Assembly (NCBI RefSeq): GCF_018687715.1
Contig: NC_056759.1
Coordinates: 27,376,885 to 27,440,884, forward strand
DNA length: 64,000 bases
From: Carya illinoinensis
Taxonomy: Eukaryota; Streptophyta; Magnoliopsida; Fagales; Juglandaceae
Direction of reading: 5' to 3'
A model generated the notes under the pieces. The model was not told the origin of the DNA. It saw nothing but the letters and a program-made list of their open reading frames with translations, and searched no databases. Positions 43,913-57,817 of this stretch are shown here, in pieces; positions within the stretch are counted from its first letter, which is position 1, and each line of letters opens with the position of its first letter. Position numbers and translations under genes: made by a program.

Positions 43913-44308
43913 TGGACATGTTTCACCACTAGCAACCCGCGATCACTTGCAACCAAAGAGTAAGATGGATTGGGGTTTGAGGGAATGCCTCCTACGCCTA
44001 AGTTAGCTTTTACATACTGCAATTCCTCATTTATATAGAGCTTCTGAAATCTTTTGTTATTGTGTGATAACCGACCAATCTGTTATTCGAAATTCAAACA
44101 TAGGGATGAGGGGATCATTTCATACTTATTTGAAATGATAACCATTTTGATCTCATACCACCTTCAAATGTTTATCCAATCGATATTGGTGGTGGGATTG
44201 ATCCCCCTTAAAAAGGGGTTGAGCTTCACTTAGCAAGGTGAGGTGGGATATGAGCTTGTCAAACGGCTCAGGCCCATTCAGGTTTACTCGGTTAGTATAT
44301 CCTCTCCA
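43913..44308 (-). repeat. Tat element 2 LTR, right (5')
   Basis: 396 bp, TGGACATGTTTCACC...CCTCTCCA in plus orientation. TATA box on the minus strand at about 44,026-44,038. The inner end is set by the primer-region motif. Confidence 0.7.
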
Positions 44309-45354
44309 ATAATAATACTATGATGTTCATTGTTTATATATCTAAACTATTATCATGCAATTTAATCTATTTATATTATAGTATAAGTATATTATTTTAT
44401 AATAATTAACTCATACTACTTACTAGTATATTACTGAATTTAACAAACCATATAAATTCTATTTGTATAAAATCTATTTTTCACACATACAATATCAAAG
44501 TCAGATGGCAAAGTCAGAGTCAAGGTTAGATTCAGTCCAACTCCACCTTTGACTGTGACAAGTTAGAGTTGGAGCTGGAGCGAAGTTGAAATCAAAGTTG
44601 AATTTTCAAATATTTATTCAGTCCTAGTTTGACAGCCCAGTTTAGTTTGGATCCGAATCCCGACCTCAATCTGAAAGCTTAAAATAATATTATGTTTAAA
44701 AAAAAAATGAGATTTTCCCTTTCTTTCTCTAAATATCTCTATTATAGACATGTTATTTATTATTGTCTTATTTATATAAATAATTTTTTTTGGGATATTT
44801 ATTCGCAATTCATACATCAGGCTCAAAGAAATTAAAGTGATACGTAGCCTAAGTTACTTCTATCATGGAAATTTTCTCCTCAACTTAAAAGGGTCAATAT
44901 TTAATGAATTGAATCCAGTTACATCTATATCCATACGAATAACAATCGCCCATAGAAAGGTTGTTATTTGGCCGAGTCATAGATAGTCTAAGGTAGTTAA
45001 ATGTAAATGGTATAATTTTGGAATGAACCTATGCATGCAATAGCTAGCCCAAAGGAAGACTATTATTTGGCCAGCCTCAATTTTATATTATTTACTCTAG
45101 CTAGGCTTATTAGGAGGCGGCCACTTGAATGTTTGCAATTATCTTCCAAAGACTTGATTGCAATAATGCATTATGTATCTCATAGGGGTTCACTTTCATA
45201 AAACTATAGAATTTTCTTTTAATTTTATGTCATGTTGTCTGATTGATTTTATTGTACAATTAAACTAAAGCTTGCATGATGATAATTATGGTTTGTTTAT
45301 CATTGCATGATGAGGGTCTTTATTTATTATGGGTTTCTTTTATTTTCTTATAGT

Positions 45355-45990
45355 GAATGCATCTTTGATATATGTTAATTTGAATAACATTACAATTCTT
45401 AATGGATCCAATTTTGAAAAATTAAAACAACATATTACTATTGTTCTTGGGTGTATGGATATGCAATATGCACTTCGGATTGATGAGTCTGCAAAACCTA
45501 CTAATAAGAGTTTGGGCAGCTTACTAGAAATGAGAGTGCTCTAATCGCATGAGTCTTATAATAATAAAATATTCTATTCCTGATTCTATTCAAGATGCAA
45601 TGTCCAAAGAGGAAAATAACAAGAATTACCCTAGTCAAATAGTAGACCAATTTGTTGTATTGGAAAAGGTAGAGACAAGTACCCTAGTCCAATATAAGCA
45701 AACTTGTCCAATACAGTATAATGGCAAAGAAAACATAAGGGAGTACATTATGAAAATGTCAAATTTAGTTACTAGATTGAGAGCACTAAGTTTGAAATTT
45801 TTGATAAAATTCTTGTGTATCTCAAAATGGAGAAATGAACTTTTAATGAGCTTATTGTTCAATGTGTGCAAGAGGAAGAGCGACTGAAATAAGAAAGGAT
45901 AGAAAGTGCTCACCTGGAAACTTTTCCTTGTGGAGATTCGAGCTCCAAGAAAGGAAAGAACAATAATAAAGCTAAGGCAATTGTAGATGT
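45355..45990 (+). pseudogene. Copia gag remnant
   Basis: Follows a TTTTCTTATAG that looks like a splice acceptor. LNNITILNGSNFEKLKQHITIVLGCMDMQYALRI opens the copia gag, then MSLIIIKYSIPDSIQDAMS and VETSTLVQYKQTCPIQYNGKENIREYIMKMSNLVTRL. This is the UBN2/copia gag family pattern. Frameshifts and stops near 45,541 and 45,887. Confidence 0.8.
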
Positions 45991-46279
45991 TAGGACTTCA
46001 CAGGCAATTATGCAACAAAGACAAGATAAGGTTTCTACCTGTTACCTTTCTTTGCAAGAAGATTGATCATGTGAAGAATGATTGTCTCTAGTATCATAAA
46101 TGACGTGCAAAAAGATGTGATTTTTCTTTTCTTTTTATGCTCTAAAATTAGCTTGGCTATTGTAGCACCTAACACTTGGTGGATAGATTACGGAGCTATT
46201 ACTTACATAAGGGTTACTATACATGGTTAGAAAGCTAAAGTTGAAAATTAGTTTGATAAGAAAACTAAAGCTGTTAGAT

Positions 46280-46680
46280 TTGACCATGACGGTGAATACT
46301 TTGGTAGATAAGACTGATCAGGTTAACAACATTTTGGGCCATTTGTGAGGTATTTAGAAGAATGTAGCATTGTTCCTCAATACAGTATGCCTAGGACTCC
46401 ACACCAAAATGGTGTAACCGAGAGATGAAATCAAATCCTTAAGGATAGGATTAGGAGTATGATTAGAGTTTAAACAGATTGATGTAAAGTTCACTTTCTC
46501 AATGATGACATTAAGGAGACTATATATGGTGCAACCAAAAAGCTTTGAGACTGATGAATCAAATAATTTGGTTTGCAAATTGAAGAAATCGATTTATGGT
46601 TTAAAGTAGGCATTCTCAAAGATATCAAAAATATGATCTAGTAATTTTCTCTCTTGATTTTAAAGAAAAACAATGGTATT
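46280..46680 (+). pseudogene. Copia integrase and RT fragments
   Basis: FGPFVRYLEECSIVPQYSMPRTPHQNGVTER (46,338-46,430), the end of the integrase core, is followed by ILKDRIRSMIRV. After a deletion comes SFETDESNNLVCKLKKSIYGLK (46,541-46,607), a reverse-transcriptase piece. Most of pol is deleted between. Confidence 0.75.
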
Positions 46681-46739
46681 TTGTATAATAAACTCAAAGA
46701 ATAACAAATAATAATAATAATAAACTTAAGGTCTTATTT

Positions 46740-46990
46740 GTATAATAAGGTATTCTTGCATATTTTCTTTTCAAATATAAAATATTTTTCAATTTTTTCT
46801 TCTAAATATTATCTAATCATTATAATTTTTTCAAATTTTCAAATCGCTATAATTGTTTGAATATTTTAAAAAAATTATATTTAAATAATTTTTCAAATTT
46901 TATAATATTTTTACTTAACTTTTTATTTTTTAAAATCTAATAAAATATCTTAACTCAAATAATTTAAAGACTATTAACAATATATTTTAG
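46740..46990 (-). mobile_element. AT-rich MITE-like repeat, reverse orientation
   Basis: Reads on the minus strand like 11,262-11,585: GAGTTAAGATATTTTATTAG and AAAAAGTTAAGTAAAAATATTATAAA-type text. Non-coding. Confidence 0.45.
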
Positions 46991-49370
<2,380 letters not shown>

Positions 49371-51870
49371 AAACTTTGATCGGATAAGAGTGATTGAAGT
49401 AGTATATCTTAGTTATATTTTTGCTTTTGAGGTCTTTCTGCGCATTCCATTTATAGATGTTTGGATTAACCGAATGTTATATTTATGATTTTTGGTTTAT
49501 GCACCTTTACGAAAGCTTTCCAGAGATTTACATCTATTCAGCAGAAATGGATGTTTGTTAATCCGAACAAACTTTTATTTAATCAGAATAAACTTGTATT
49601 GCATCGAAGACTTGGTAATTTTAGACTTACGGTGCATACATCCATTCTGTTTCAGAGGTACAGAAGGGCTCCTTGATGTAAAAGCTCGATTAAATTTTGT
49701 GTAATTAGTAATTTCTACTTACCAGCCATGGGTCTTGGATGCTTGTAGAAGAAAAATGCTCTTATACTAGAATACGAGAACATCAAGGAGCTGGAGGATT
49801 TTATATTTGGAAAAAAAATGTCTATTTATCAATCTATATTATTATTTTCCTCTCAACATATATTCCTATTATATTATATGATAGCTCGATAAATGAAACA
49901 TAATAAATAATTTCGAAATATTTAAAAAGTAAGAGAATGTTGGTAAAATTGATGATGAGTTGGATTATTTGATACAAAATAGGCAAAGGAGAATTGTATT
50001 TCAGCCTAATTTTTCCAAACCTCAGGGTATAATCTACGCTTTGGACAATATTTTCATCATCATCAAATTTAAAGTGTGACTTCTATTTAACATTGGTACA
50101 GTTTGGATAGTTGGGATGATTTTAGATGAAAGTTGAATAAAATATTATTATAATATTATCTTTTAATATTATTATTATTTTAGAATTTGAAAATGTTGTA
50201 ATTAAGAGATGATATGAGATGAGATCAAACATTTTCGCAATCCAAACAGGACGTTTGCATCCTAAGCTATGTTGATTGATAATTGCCATTCTAAACTACC
50301 AAATTTTGGGAGTTTAGGGATTCTAAACTGTCAAAATTTGCCACCATCTTTTGAAAAATAGGACATGTAAAGAATTTTGAGGGAGAGCGTAAATTGTCAA
50401 ATTTGGATAATTATATGTGTTGTCATATTAATACTTAAAATACAAACTGAAAAATAAAAATGATAATTAGAATGTAGGATATACAATAAAGCAGTTTTTC
50501 AATTCAAAATGATAATAGAGACAGAAAAATTTCGAAAGATATATCTATCATTATCCATTCAAGCATGCTAAACAAAGTCTTAATTCGTATAAGCACATGC
50601 AATATTCATGTAAACATGGAAATGAGGTGTTCCTCTTTCCCTCCTCGTTGCTCCCTGGTTAGTATGGAGAATGTTGTGAAATTATAAAAAAGTTTTATTG
50701 CTTTTGATCCAAAAAAGTTGTTATAATATTTTTATGCATTTTATGCTACAAGAAAAATAATCTTGATCACCTAAACTCTAAAGAGGGAAAAAAATAATTC
50801 CAAAACTTCTTTGTACTTTGGTTTGTTAGATTATGAGATCCTAATTCTAACTTTTAGATAAGACTTGTAACTCATTTTAATCCAAAACTCTCTCTATATA
50901 TTTTGTCCGTTTAATTTATTTATTTTCTTTGCTCTTTGAAGGGTCTCTCAATCTGGCTCTCCTACTATTCCTATTTTTTTTAATTGATATCAGGTGTGTA
51001 GAAATAAAGTCCCGACTAATCTTGAGGGTGCATAGGCCTTTGATAAGAAGTTTTTCTCAAGTGCATTTCAAGTAATTTAAGGAAAAATTCTCCAATCTGA
51101 AACCCCCTAAAAATTGTTTGCTCTCAAGGATTTGAATTTTAGACCTGGAGGAAGGATTCCACCAAGACTAAGGCTGTTATCACTTGAGACAAACCTATGG
51201 AGATTTCCTACTATCTCTTCATGTCCCTATTTAGCATCTATGCTTGTCTCTCCATGAAAGAAAAGGTTTTTTTAGGTTTGAGTTATGTTACTTACAAGTT
51301 AGTCTAAACAAATCACTCATGTGAGATCCATTACAATAAAAAAGAAAACCACACGAAACTTCTTTAAAAGTGAGGATGTTTCCAATGGGTTGGGTTTTGG
51401 AATCACAATTGGTTCTAAAGATCTAAAGAAAATGGAAGTATGTCTCTTCAACAGGCAACAATCAATTCAAAAAAGAAAACTGCAGCCGTGGGACTGCAAT
51501 TCCCAAGCCAAATTGTATCAAAACCACCATCCCCTCATGTTCTACTAAGCTTGCTTCTCCTACGCGTCTCTGTCACTAATAAAGCATAATCATTCAGAGT
51601 CTTCTGATCGAATTTTTAAAGAGTAATGACATGTACAATTCTTTTTGTAATTTTTTATATAATCATAACTAGTTTAAACGGAATTGTACATGTAATTTAT
51701 GAACCTAGACCTTGAATACAATGACTTCTACTCTCAGTAATTTATGAAGGTCCGAGGCCGCGTTCATGTGCTTGAATGAAGTCAAGTCATACGAAACTCT
51801 GTCGGTTGCATTGGTGGATCCAAATCCGACTTGCAGAACCCAAGCTTGGGTGACCAATGCAAGTCCATCT
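49371..51870. other. RPL8 3' flank and intergenic sequence
   Basis: No gene recognised. A MITE-like segment at about 50,095-50,255 reads GTTTGGATAGTTGGGATGATTTTAG to GAGATGAGATC...ATCCAAACAGGACG, with ends that are imperfect inverted repeats. A minus-strand frame at 51,705-51,893 (VLQVGFGSTNATDRVSYDLTS) is protein-like but I cannot identify it. Confidence 0.5.
50095..50255 (+). mobile_element. Short MITE with GTTTGGAT/ATCCAAAC ends
   Basis: GTTTGGATAGTTGGGATG at the left and CGCAATCCAAACAGGACG at the right are imperfect inverted repeats around AT-rich non-coding sequence of about 160 bp. Confidence 0.55.
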
Positions 51871-52195
51871 AGCCCTGTTTGGAAGTTAGACACAATTTCT
51901 AATTTAAGTCAAATCTAACATCAAAATACCAATTTTTCAAATTACTAAACTCATCTCAACTTAAAATCTTTTTACACGTATGACCTACAACTTTTTTCAA
52001 CTCAATACCTCTTTACATGCGGGACACACAACCTTTTTCAACTTTCCATAAATACACCTAAATTCATCTTAACATTTAAACACATTTAAACCTATCTTAG
52101 GTGAGCCCCATAAAACTCACTTTACCATCTCAATTCACTATTATTCATAAAAAACTCAACTCATATCAGCTCAGCTTAACATCCAAACGGGGCCT
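51871..52195. mobile_element. MITE with GGCCCCGTTTGGATGTTAA-type ends
   Basis: Left end GCCCTGTTTGGAAGTTAGA and right end TTAACATCCAAACGGGGCC are imperfect inverted repeats of about 18 bp. The interior is about 325 bp with repeated CTCAACT/ACTCATCTCAACTT wording and no coding. The end type suits Tourist/PIF-Harbinger MITEs, but the 3-bp target duplication is not clean (CTA / TAA). Confidence 0.7.
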
Positions 52196-52639
52196 AATAG
52201 GAGATTGATCAAAAAAGAAGTTATACAGTTATAAAGAAATTATATAAAAATAAATTTATAAACTGACATAAGGATACCGCTACGTACAGGCACTTTCGCA
52301 CACAATGTTGCGCACGAAGTTGACGTCATCACTTATTTTATGAATAATAAAATCAAAGAAGAAAGAAAGATGAGGTTTTGTTTCTTTTTTTCAGTGTGCA
52401 AACCTAGATCCAATCGCAGGTTCCTCTATTTCTTTGTTTCAGTGTTCCTCATGTTAGGTCCTGAAGGTAGCCGCACCTCCATCAGATCCTTCATGAAGAA
52501 GAAAGAAGATATGAGCATAGATTTTTTGTATTTCGTATCTATGAACTAGAATCTCTATCTGTTTCAAACACATGAAACTTGGTTAATTTAAAAGCAAAGT
52601 TAAGAAATTCCTTTTCCTCTTCCTACACCAACATATCCA

Positions 52640-53255
52640 TTACTATGGCCCGCAACCACTACTACTCACATTCTCTCCCTGGAAAATGAATCGTGTGGTC
52701 CTAGCTAGGATTTCAATGATAATCCTAACCCTACAACCGCAAACCCCACTTCCAATTCCAAGTACACCACCTGGGAAAAGGTTTATGCTAGTGGCCCCTT
52801 GGATTCCATTGTCAACCAAGCCACATGCTTGATTGCCACCCCAAAGAATCCTCCCCTTTACATGGTTGTAGCCAAGACTCGGTCCACCGCGAAGTTATTG
52901 TTGCTACACCTCAGCCACCATGACCATGGATGCTTTGGTGCCATGCTCCAATCTGACCTTCGAGGTCAACCAGGCCATGTAGACACAGGGCCAAGTGGTG
53001 GATAGACTTGGCACTTGCATCAGGTTCTGCAGTGGTAATGCAGCCACCACAGTACAGGACAAGAACTAGGACGTCTTCCTCAAGGGAAAACGGGCCATCG
53101 GGGAGGAGCGTGTCACCACTGAGTGGAGTAGCAGAGAGGAATGCTTCAATGGGATGGACATTTGCCAACTCTTGACACATTTGAGAGGGACCTGGGAGTT
53201 GGGTGGCCGGAACAAGCTTGCTCTGCTAGCAAACCTTCGGTAGAGACCACCACCA
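52640..53255 (+). pseudogene. Unrecognised decayed coding sequence
   Basis: Protein-like text runs through plus-strand frames with stops and frame changes: ATTTTHILSLENESCGPS, then TANPTSNSKYTTWEKVYASG and PLDSIVNQATCLIATPKNPP (52,740-52,860), then in another frame PCSNLTFEVNQAM, GQVVDRLGTCIRFCSGNAAT and DVFLKGKRAIGEERV (52,940-53,110), then FNGMDICQLLTHLRGTWELGG. Composition is higher in GC than the flanks. It looks like a processed or degraded gene copy without introns. I do not recognise the family. Confidence 0.4.
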
Positions 53256-53339
53256 CCATGCACCACCACTGATGACCATAATTCTATTTGCCACAGTTCA
53301 CCGCCAATAAATAGGCGCTGATAAACTTTTTTCCTTTTG

Positions 53340-54302
53340 TACTTCAAAGATTCAAAAACTTGTTTTATTCAAATGGCTCTTATAAAAGTGGAAGAATACA
53401 AGGAGGAATGTCCTCATATACAATGAGAGAATTATTCAGATCCAAGGCATCTTGTCCAAGAGCATGAGCAACTCTATTATTGTTCCTTCCAGTGTGCTGC
53501 ACAATCCAAGAATTAAATTTTTTCCAATAGGGATCTTGCATTTGCCAACGTCATTCCAGTACTTGTTCCATATTCTTCAGAATTTGTGAGCCCCTCAACT
53601 ACTTGCAAAGACCTTCCAGTACGTTGTCTTTATAACCCAAGTCTTGACAGAAAACTATGGCCAGGAGAGAAGCTACTGCCTCAGCCAGTAGGTGATCATG
53701 GAATAAGTACATGTTCATCCTCAAAGTAGCCTTAATATTGCCCTCCCAATCTCGTATAATAGCTCCAATCCCAACCTTACTGTGAGTTCTGTCTAGAGCA
53801 ACATCCCAATTTAACTTGAAAATGCCTTGAGGAGGTGCTTGCCTTGCATCACTTACTACCCTTCTAACCTTGGTGCTGCCTGAGTGTTTAGAGGAGAGTT
53901 TAAACTTAGAGAAGAGGTCCTTTGCTTGCTACACGAGTTTAGAAGGATAAGTAAATTTGTCATTAAAAATGTAGTCATTCCTTCTCTTCCATATCAACCA
54001 ACAGACAACAATAAATTCCTCCATATTAGGCCGATTCAAAGTGGTTAACAGCTTCTCCACCTATTCTTTGAAATCCTGTTTATGTGTTCCATTTTTCTGG
54101 ATACTAATTGTGCAATGTCCCCACACATCATTAGCTGCAATATAATCGCAAAGCACATGCTCCATTGTCTTAGGATACTATTGGAAAAAGGGGCACTTAG
54201 AGTTGATATCAACTTTTCTAAGGGATAAGCTAACTCTTGTTGGAAGAGCATTAAGACATACTCTCCAAAGAAAAGTTTTATTTGCATTTGGGATCTGTAG
54301 AT
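53340..54302 (-). pseudogene. LINE ORF2 3' part (zf-RVT, RNase H)
   Basis: Minus strand. From the Athila insertion downward: QIPNANKTFLWRVCLNALPTRVSL, SKCPFFQ and TMEHVLCDYIAANDVWGHC (zinc-binding zf-RVT), FIVVCWLIWKRRNDYIFN. Then an RNase H of RVT_3 type: FKLNWDVALDRTHSKVGIGAIIRDWEG, HLLAEAVASLLAI, and WIVQHTGRNNNRVAHALGQDAL at about 53,450-53,510. Stops present. The upstream part of the same ORF is at 63,648-64,000. Confidence 0.8.
54298..54302. repeat. Target site duplication of Athila element, left
   Basis: TAGAT; the partner at 63,648-63,652 is TAGGT, one transition apart. Confidence 0.75.
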
Positions 54303-55603
54303 TGACTCACTCAAAAATGAGTAGCACTAAAGCTATCCCAAATGTAGGAAGATGTCATGTAATAATTAGGAATAAATTCCTAGATCGTCTCCTCAGGGAA
54401 AGTTACTTAAAAATCAAACTCATTGAAAAAGGTGAAACAAAGAGAAAATAAAATGATGGTATGTGCAATGGATGGAAAAGGGTACTAGTCATAGACTAGA
54501 TTCATGTTTTTAGATTTTGATTGTCGGATTGGAATATAAAGGACTAGTAGATTAAACTCAGAAATTAATAAAACTAAATTAAGAATTAAACTAAATTAGG
54601 AAGTAATTGATAAAGCATGCACTGAAAATTGAAAAGCCTCAAATTCAATGTTCTAGGGTTCATCATTATATTCAAATAACAAATTCTCAAATTAAACCAC
54701 CGTAATTGTAATCAATACTAAAATGAAAGCTTAACAAAACGATAAGAATAAATAACACGAATTAAATGAATAACAAATAAATTACTCAAACGTCTAAATC
54801 AAAATTCTCTAAAATAATTCAGAAACTCAAAACTGAAATGAAATAGCAAGTAGGGAATTGAAAAGATCAAGCCAGTTGAATGGAGATGAAGATTCGAAGC
54901 GGTGGAGGAGGCTGAGCTGCAGTGGCAATTGGACCCCTCAAGGAGTTCTTCAATCTGCTGCAGTGTAAGTGAATGATCCAGTGGAAATTATGTAGCTGCG
55001 TGAATGATCAATTGAATGAATCATTCTCTTCGAATCTGAACGAAAATCAAAAGAAAAATGAATTCTAAGTGTTTCTCTACTCAAAAACCGAGTTTTCCAG
55101 CCCAAGAGTCGTCCTAAGATGTAAAAAAAACATATATATACTCTGACGGCGGAATGAACTCTGATCTGTAAAAATGCGATATTCGCTCGAGCGGAGTGTC
55201 GAGCGAACATCGAGCGTTCGACTCTGCCTAAGTTCGCTCTAGCGGCCTGTCGAGCGAACATCAAGCGTTCAACTCTGCCTGAATTCACTCGAGCGGCCAA
55301 ATGCCTCCGCTCGAGCGATCTCTTTTCCCGCATCTCGCTCGAGCCCACTGTCGAGCGGAAGTCGAGCGTTTGAATCTGCCTGACTTTGCTCGAGCGGCCA
55401 GAAGCCGCCGCTCGAGCGAAATGTACCATAATCCATATTAATTGGCAGTTGATAAAATTAGAGCAGAAATTCATACTTTTAATCAATTAAAATCACAACT
55501 TTGATTTATTCATTTTTCTATATAAAACCAATGATAAAGTAATGAAAGAATTAATATATATTGGTTCCAAAAGCATTAAAAATGCAATAATTCAACTCAA
55601 TCA
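54303..55603 (-). repeat. Athila-like element 3' LTR
   Basis: Plus orientation TGACTCACTCAAAAATG...CAACTCAATCA. Near-identical to the other LTR; most differences are C/T or G/A transitions, several at CG sites. Contains the CGCTCGAGCG-rich array. Confidence 0.95.
55180..55430. repeat. CGCTCGAGCG palindromic array in LTR
   Basis: About 13 occurrences of a TCGAGCG core, many within the palindrome CGCTCGAGCG, interspersed with CTCTGCCTGA-type spacers. Strikingly GC- and CpG-rich within an AT-rich LTR. The same array is at 63,222-63,472. Several cores are decayed to TCTAGCG or TCAAGCG, as expected for methyl-C deamination. Confidence 0.9.
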
Positions 55604-55614
55604 CACCCCCCAAC
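55604..55614 (-). promoter_or_regulatory. Athila-like polypurine tract
   Basis: Minus strand GTTGGGGGGTG immediately before the 3' LTR. Confidence 0.8.
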
Positions 55615-56668
55615 TAGCATTTTGCTAATCCTTGAGCAAAATAGTGAAAATTAATTGAGATGAATATTGCATAAAGATCGAAATTCAAACAAAAACAATC
55701 AAACACAATTATGAATTCTCACAAAAGTGACACGTTACTACTCAACCCCCAAGGGTTATACCCACCAAGACTATCTTAACAATCTTTTACATAGAATTAA
55801 GGCAAATGTCTCAGAACTCAAATATGTGTGTGGAGCTAGATCGGTTTTGTGTTCCTCATTACTAGCCATGATTTGCCATAAAATTTTTCAACCTTAAGAT
55901 TAATCATTGCTGATTCTAACTACCTTAAAGCCCAAGGGTCTAGCAGTTTTCACGCCAGCTCTATTTTTAAAGGTTGGACACTCAACCCCCAAAGTCTTAG
56001 GTAACTGTTTCTAGCCCTTTTTACTTAGGAAAGTTCACTAAGTTGTCTTTATTCCTTTTCTCTCTTTTTTTTTTCTTTTTTTTTTTCTTTTCATTCTAAT
56101 CTTTTCAAATCCTTTTCCCTTTTTTTTTTCTTTGTTTTCTTTTTTTCTTTTTTTTTTCTTTTTGGCATGACTCGGTAGTCCTGCAGTTTACTTCTCCAGT
56201 GTTAAATCAATGAATGGTAAATAAGGAACACTACAAGCGTAAGCATGTGCAAAATGTTCTTCAAAATTTGCCTTTCGTTCTACAAAAATTTTATCAAGTT
56301 TCATCTCAATAAGCATAACATCCTGGTGTTTCAAGCCACATATCAACAAAATATGATGCATCAAAAATCATACTCTATGTTTAAGCTTGAAAATAAATCT
56401 TCACAAATGATCCCGCTCAACTACTCCACCAAGATGCTCAAATTTCACAAATCTTATTTATTTATTTATTATTTTTTTTTTGAAACTGTGCACACATGCT
56501 ACCCCCCAACTAGTGAGAGACATAGTCTTTAATGAGTCGAGCGAAAGAAAAGAAAGTGCACAGAACTAAGCAAGCAAAACAAACAATCAATCATGAAATA
56601 TAAAATCAAAGCAAAAGAACAAATAAAAACAAAGCGAGTAAAGAAAACTGTAAAGAAAGAGAAACAAA
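55615..56668. other. Athila-like 3' untranslated region
   Basis: Between integrase stop and polypurine tract. On the minus strand A-rich (plus strand T/C-rich, 56,048-56,165). No env-like ORF; small frames on the plus strand lack recognisable content. Confidence 0.6.
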
Positions 56669-57817
56669 TCAAAACACTTCCCTGGGGTCTTGCACAAGCA
56701 AGATCTCTTCATGTGGATCAAAGACCTTCAGAAATGACTTTAGACGTTGTCCGTTGACAGTGAAGCTATTACCATTCTTCGGATTGACAATGTCTACCGC
56801 ACCATGAGGATGAACGGTCTTTACAATGTATGGCCCACTCCATCGGGATTTCAACTTTTCAGAAAAAATGTGCAAGCGAGAGTTGTAAAGAAGAACTTCT
56901 TGGCCAAGTGTGAAATGCTTTGGATGAATTTTCTGATCATGCAGAATTTTCATGCGTTCCTTTGCAATCTGAGCGTTATCATAAGCATTCCGACGAGTTT
57001 CATCCAATTCATTGATCTGCAATTTTCTCAACCCTGAAACTTCATCAAGTGACATGTTAACATGTTTTATGGCCCAAAGAGCTCGATGCTGAATATCAAC
57101 AGGTAAATGACAAGCTTTACCATAAACTAATCGATAAGTAGACATCCCTAGATTTGTTTTAAAAGCTGTCCTATAAGCCCACAAAGCATCAAGAAGTTTA
57201 ACCGACCAATCTTTCCTATTAGGCTTGATGGTTTTCTCTAAAATAATTTTTATCTCTCTGTTTGCCAATTCAGCTTGCCCATTTGTTTGAAAGTGATAAG
57301 GGGTAGAAACTCTGTGTGTAATACCATATTTTTTCACAAGTGTAGAAAATGGTTTGTTGCAAAAATGAGAACCCCCATCACTTATAATAACTTTTGGCAT
57401 GCCAAAACGAGCAAACAAAGATTGTAAAAATTTCAGGACAACATGATGGTCATTTGTTTTGCAAGCAATGGCCTCCACCCATTTTGAAACATAATCCACA
57501 GCTAAAAGAATATATGTGATTCCAAAAGAAACCGGAAAAGGTCCCATGAAGTCTATTCCCCAACAATCAAAAATTTCTAAAGTCAGAATAGGGGAAAGAG
57601 GCATCATGTCTCTTTTGCTAATGGATCCCAATTTTTGACAAGGCTCACAAGCCTTGCAAAAATTATAAGCATCTTTAAACATGGAAGGCCAGTAAAAACC
57701 GCTTTGCAAAATTTTTGAAACTGTTTTCTTTGCTGAAAAATGACCACCACATGCACCCATATGACAAAATCTCAAAACAGAAGAAAACTCATCATCAGGA
57801 ATGCATCTTCGAATCAA
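56669..57817 (-). CDS. Athila-like integrase (detached by frameshift)
   Basis: Open frame of 382 residues. Zinc-binding domain: His19, His26 and Cys57/Cys60. Catalytic core: Asp89 ([10 protein letters not shown]), Asp147 ([10 protein letters not shown]) and Glu183 ([10 protein letters not shown]), so the D,D-35-E spacing is exact. Then [25 protein letters not shown], and the C-terminal GPY/F-type module [20 protein letters not shown] (about residues 320-340). It ends [19 protein letters not shown]. The role is to insert the element's cDNA. The frame differs from the RNase H frame just upstream: one T appears lost in a CTTTTAAATATTG run near 57,840. All active-site residues are present, so the break is the only visible lesion here. 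Confidence 0.9.
   Translation of the reverse strand: MIRRCIPDDEFSSVLRFCHMGACGGHFSAKKTVSKILQSGFYWPSMFKDAYNFCKACEPCQKLGSISKRDMMPLSPILTLEIFDCWGIDFMGPFPVSFGITYILLAVDYVSKWVEAIACKTNDHHVVLKFLQSLFARFGMPKVIISDGGSHFCNKPFSTLVKKYGITHRVSTPYHFQTNGQAELANREIKIILEKTIKPNRKDWSVKLLDALWAYRTAFKTNLGMSTYRLVYGKACHLPVDIQHRALWAIKHVNMSLDEVSGLRKLQINELDETRRNAYDNAQIAKERMKILHDQKIHPKHFTLGQEVLLYNSRLHIFSEKLKSRWSGPYIVKTVHPHGAVDIVNPKNGNSFTVNGQRLKSFLKVFDPHEEILLVQDPREVF

Larger units (their letters stand above)
40284..44308 (-). mobile_element. Ty3/gypsy Tat-lineage element 2, deleted
   Basis: Same arrangement as element 1 but only 4.0 kb: left LTR, antisense ORF (plus), then directly a reverse transcriptase N-terminus and gag (minus), primer region and right LTR. 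Integrase, RNase H, most of RT and the protease are missing, so it could move only with help from another element. The left LTR lacks its first 60 or so bp and no target duplication is seen, so the left edge was trimmed after insertion. Confidence 0.8.
38966..44626. mobile_element. Non-autonomous hAT-like element, host of a Tat insertion
   Basis: Flanked by GTTTGACC (38,958-38,965) and GTTTGACA (44,627-44,634), an 8-bp target duplication with one difference, the size typical of hAT elements. Ends are imperfect inverted repeats: TAAGGCTGAGCACTAATTC on the left and, read in reverse, TAGGACTGAATAAATATTT on the right. Subterminal GACTCTGATTCTGACTCTG motifs on the left face GTCAGAGTCAAGG on the right. 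No transposase. About 1.6 kb once the nested Tat element is removed; the interior is AT-rich with TTATACTAGTGT-like text. Confidence 0.65.
37801..46700 (+). mobile_element. Decayed copia element split by nested insertions
   Basis: A second copia element: LTR (37,801-38,275), primer-binding site, leader (38,291-38,957), then after the hAT-like insertion the leader resumes (44,635-45,350), then gag and integrase/RT remnants (45,355-46,680). No 3' LTR was found, so the 3' end is lost. Joining across the insertion is supported by the 8-bp duplication flanking the hAT-like element and by the natural leader-to-gag order. Confidence 0.65.

Noticed and set aside
55180..55430. CRISPR-like look of short palindromic repeats with spacers
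   Set aside because: This is plant DNA; the repeats are irregular, inside an LTR and duplicated with it, with no cas genes.
54950..55486. 178-codon minus-strand frame with a repeated RxARANxGRVERSMFAR peptide, and its twin at 62,994-63,530
   Set aside because: It is the translation of the TCGAGCG array in the LTRs; identical in both LTRs because they are copies, with no sign of protein selection.
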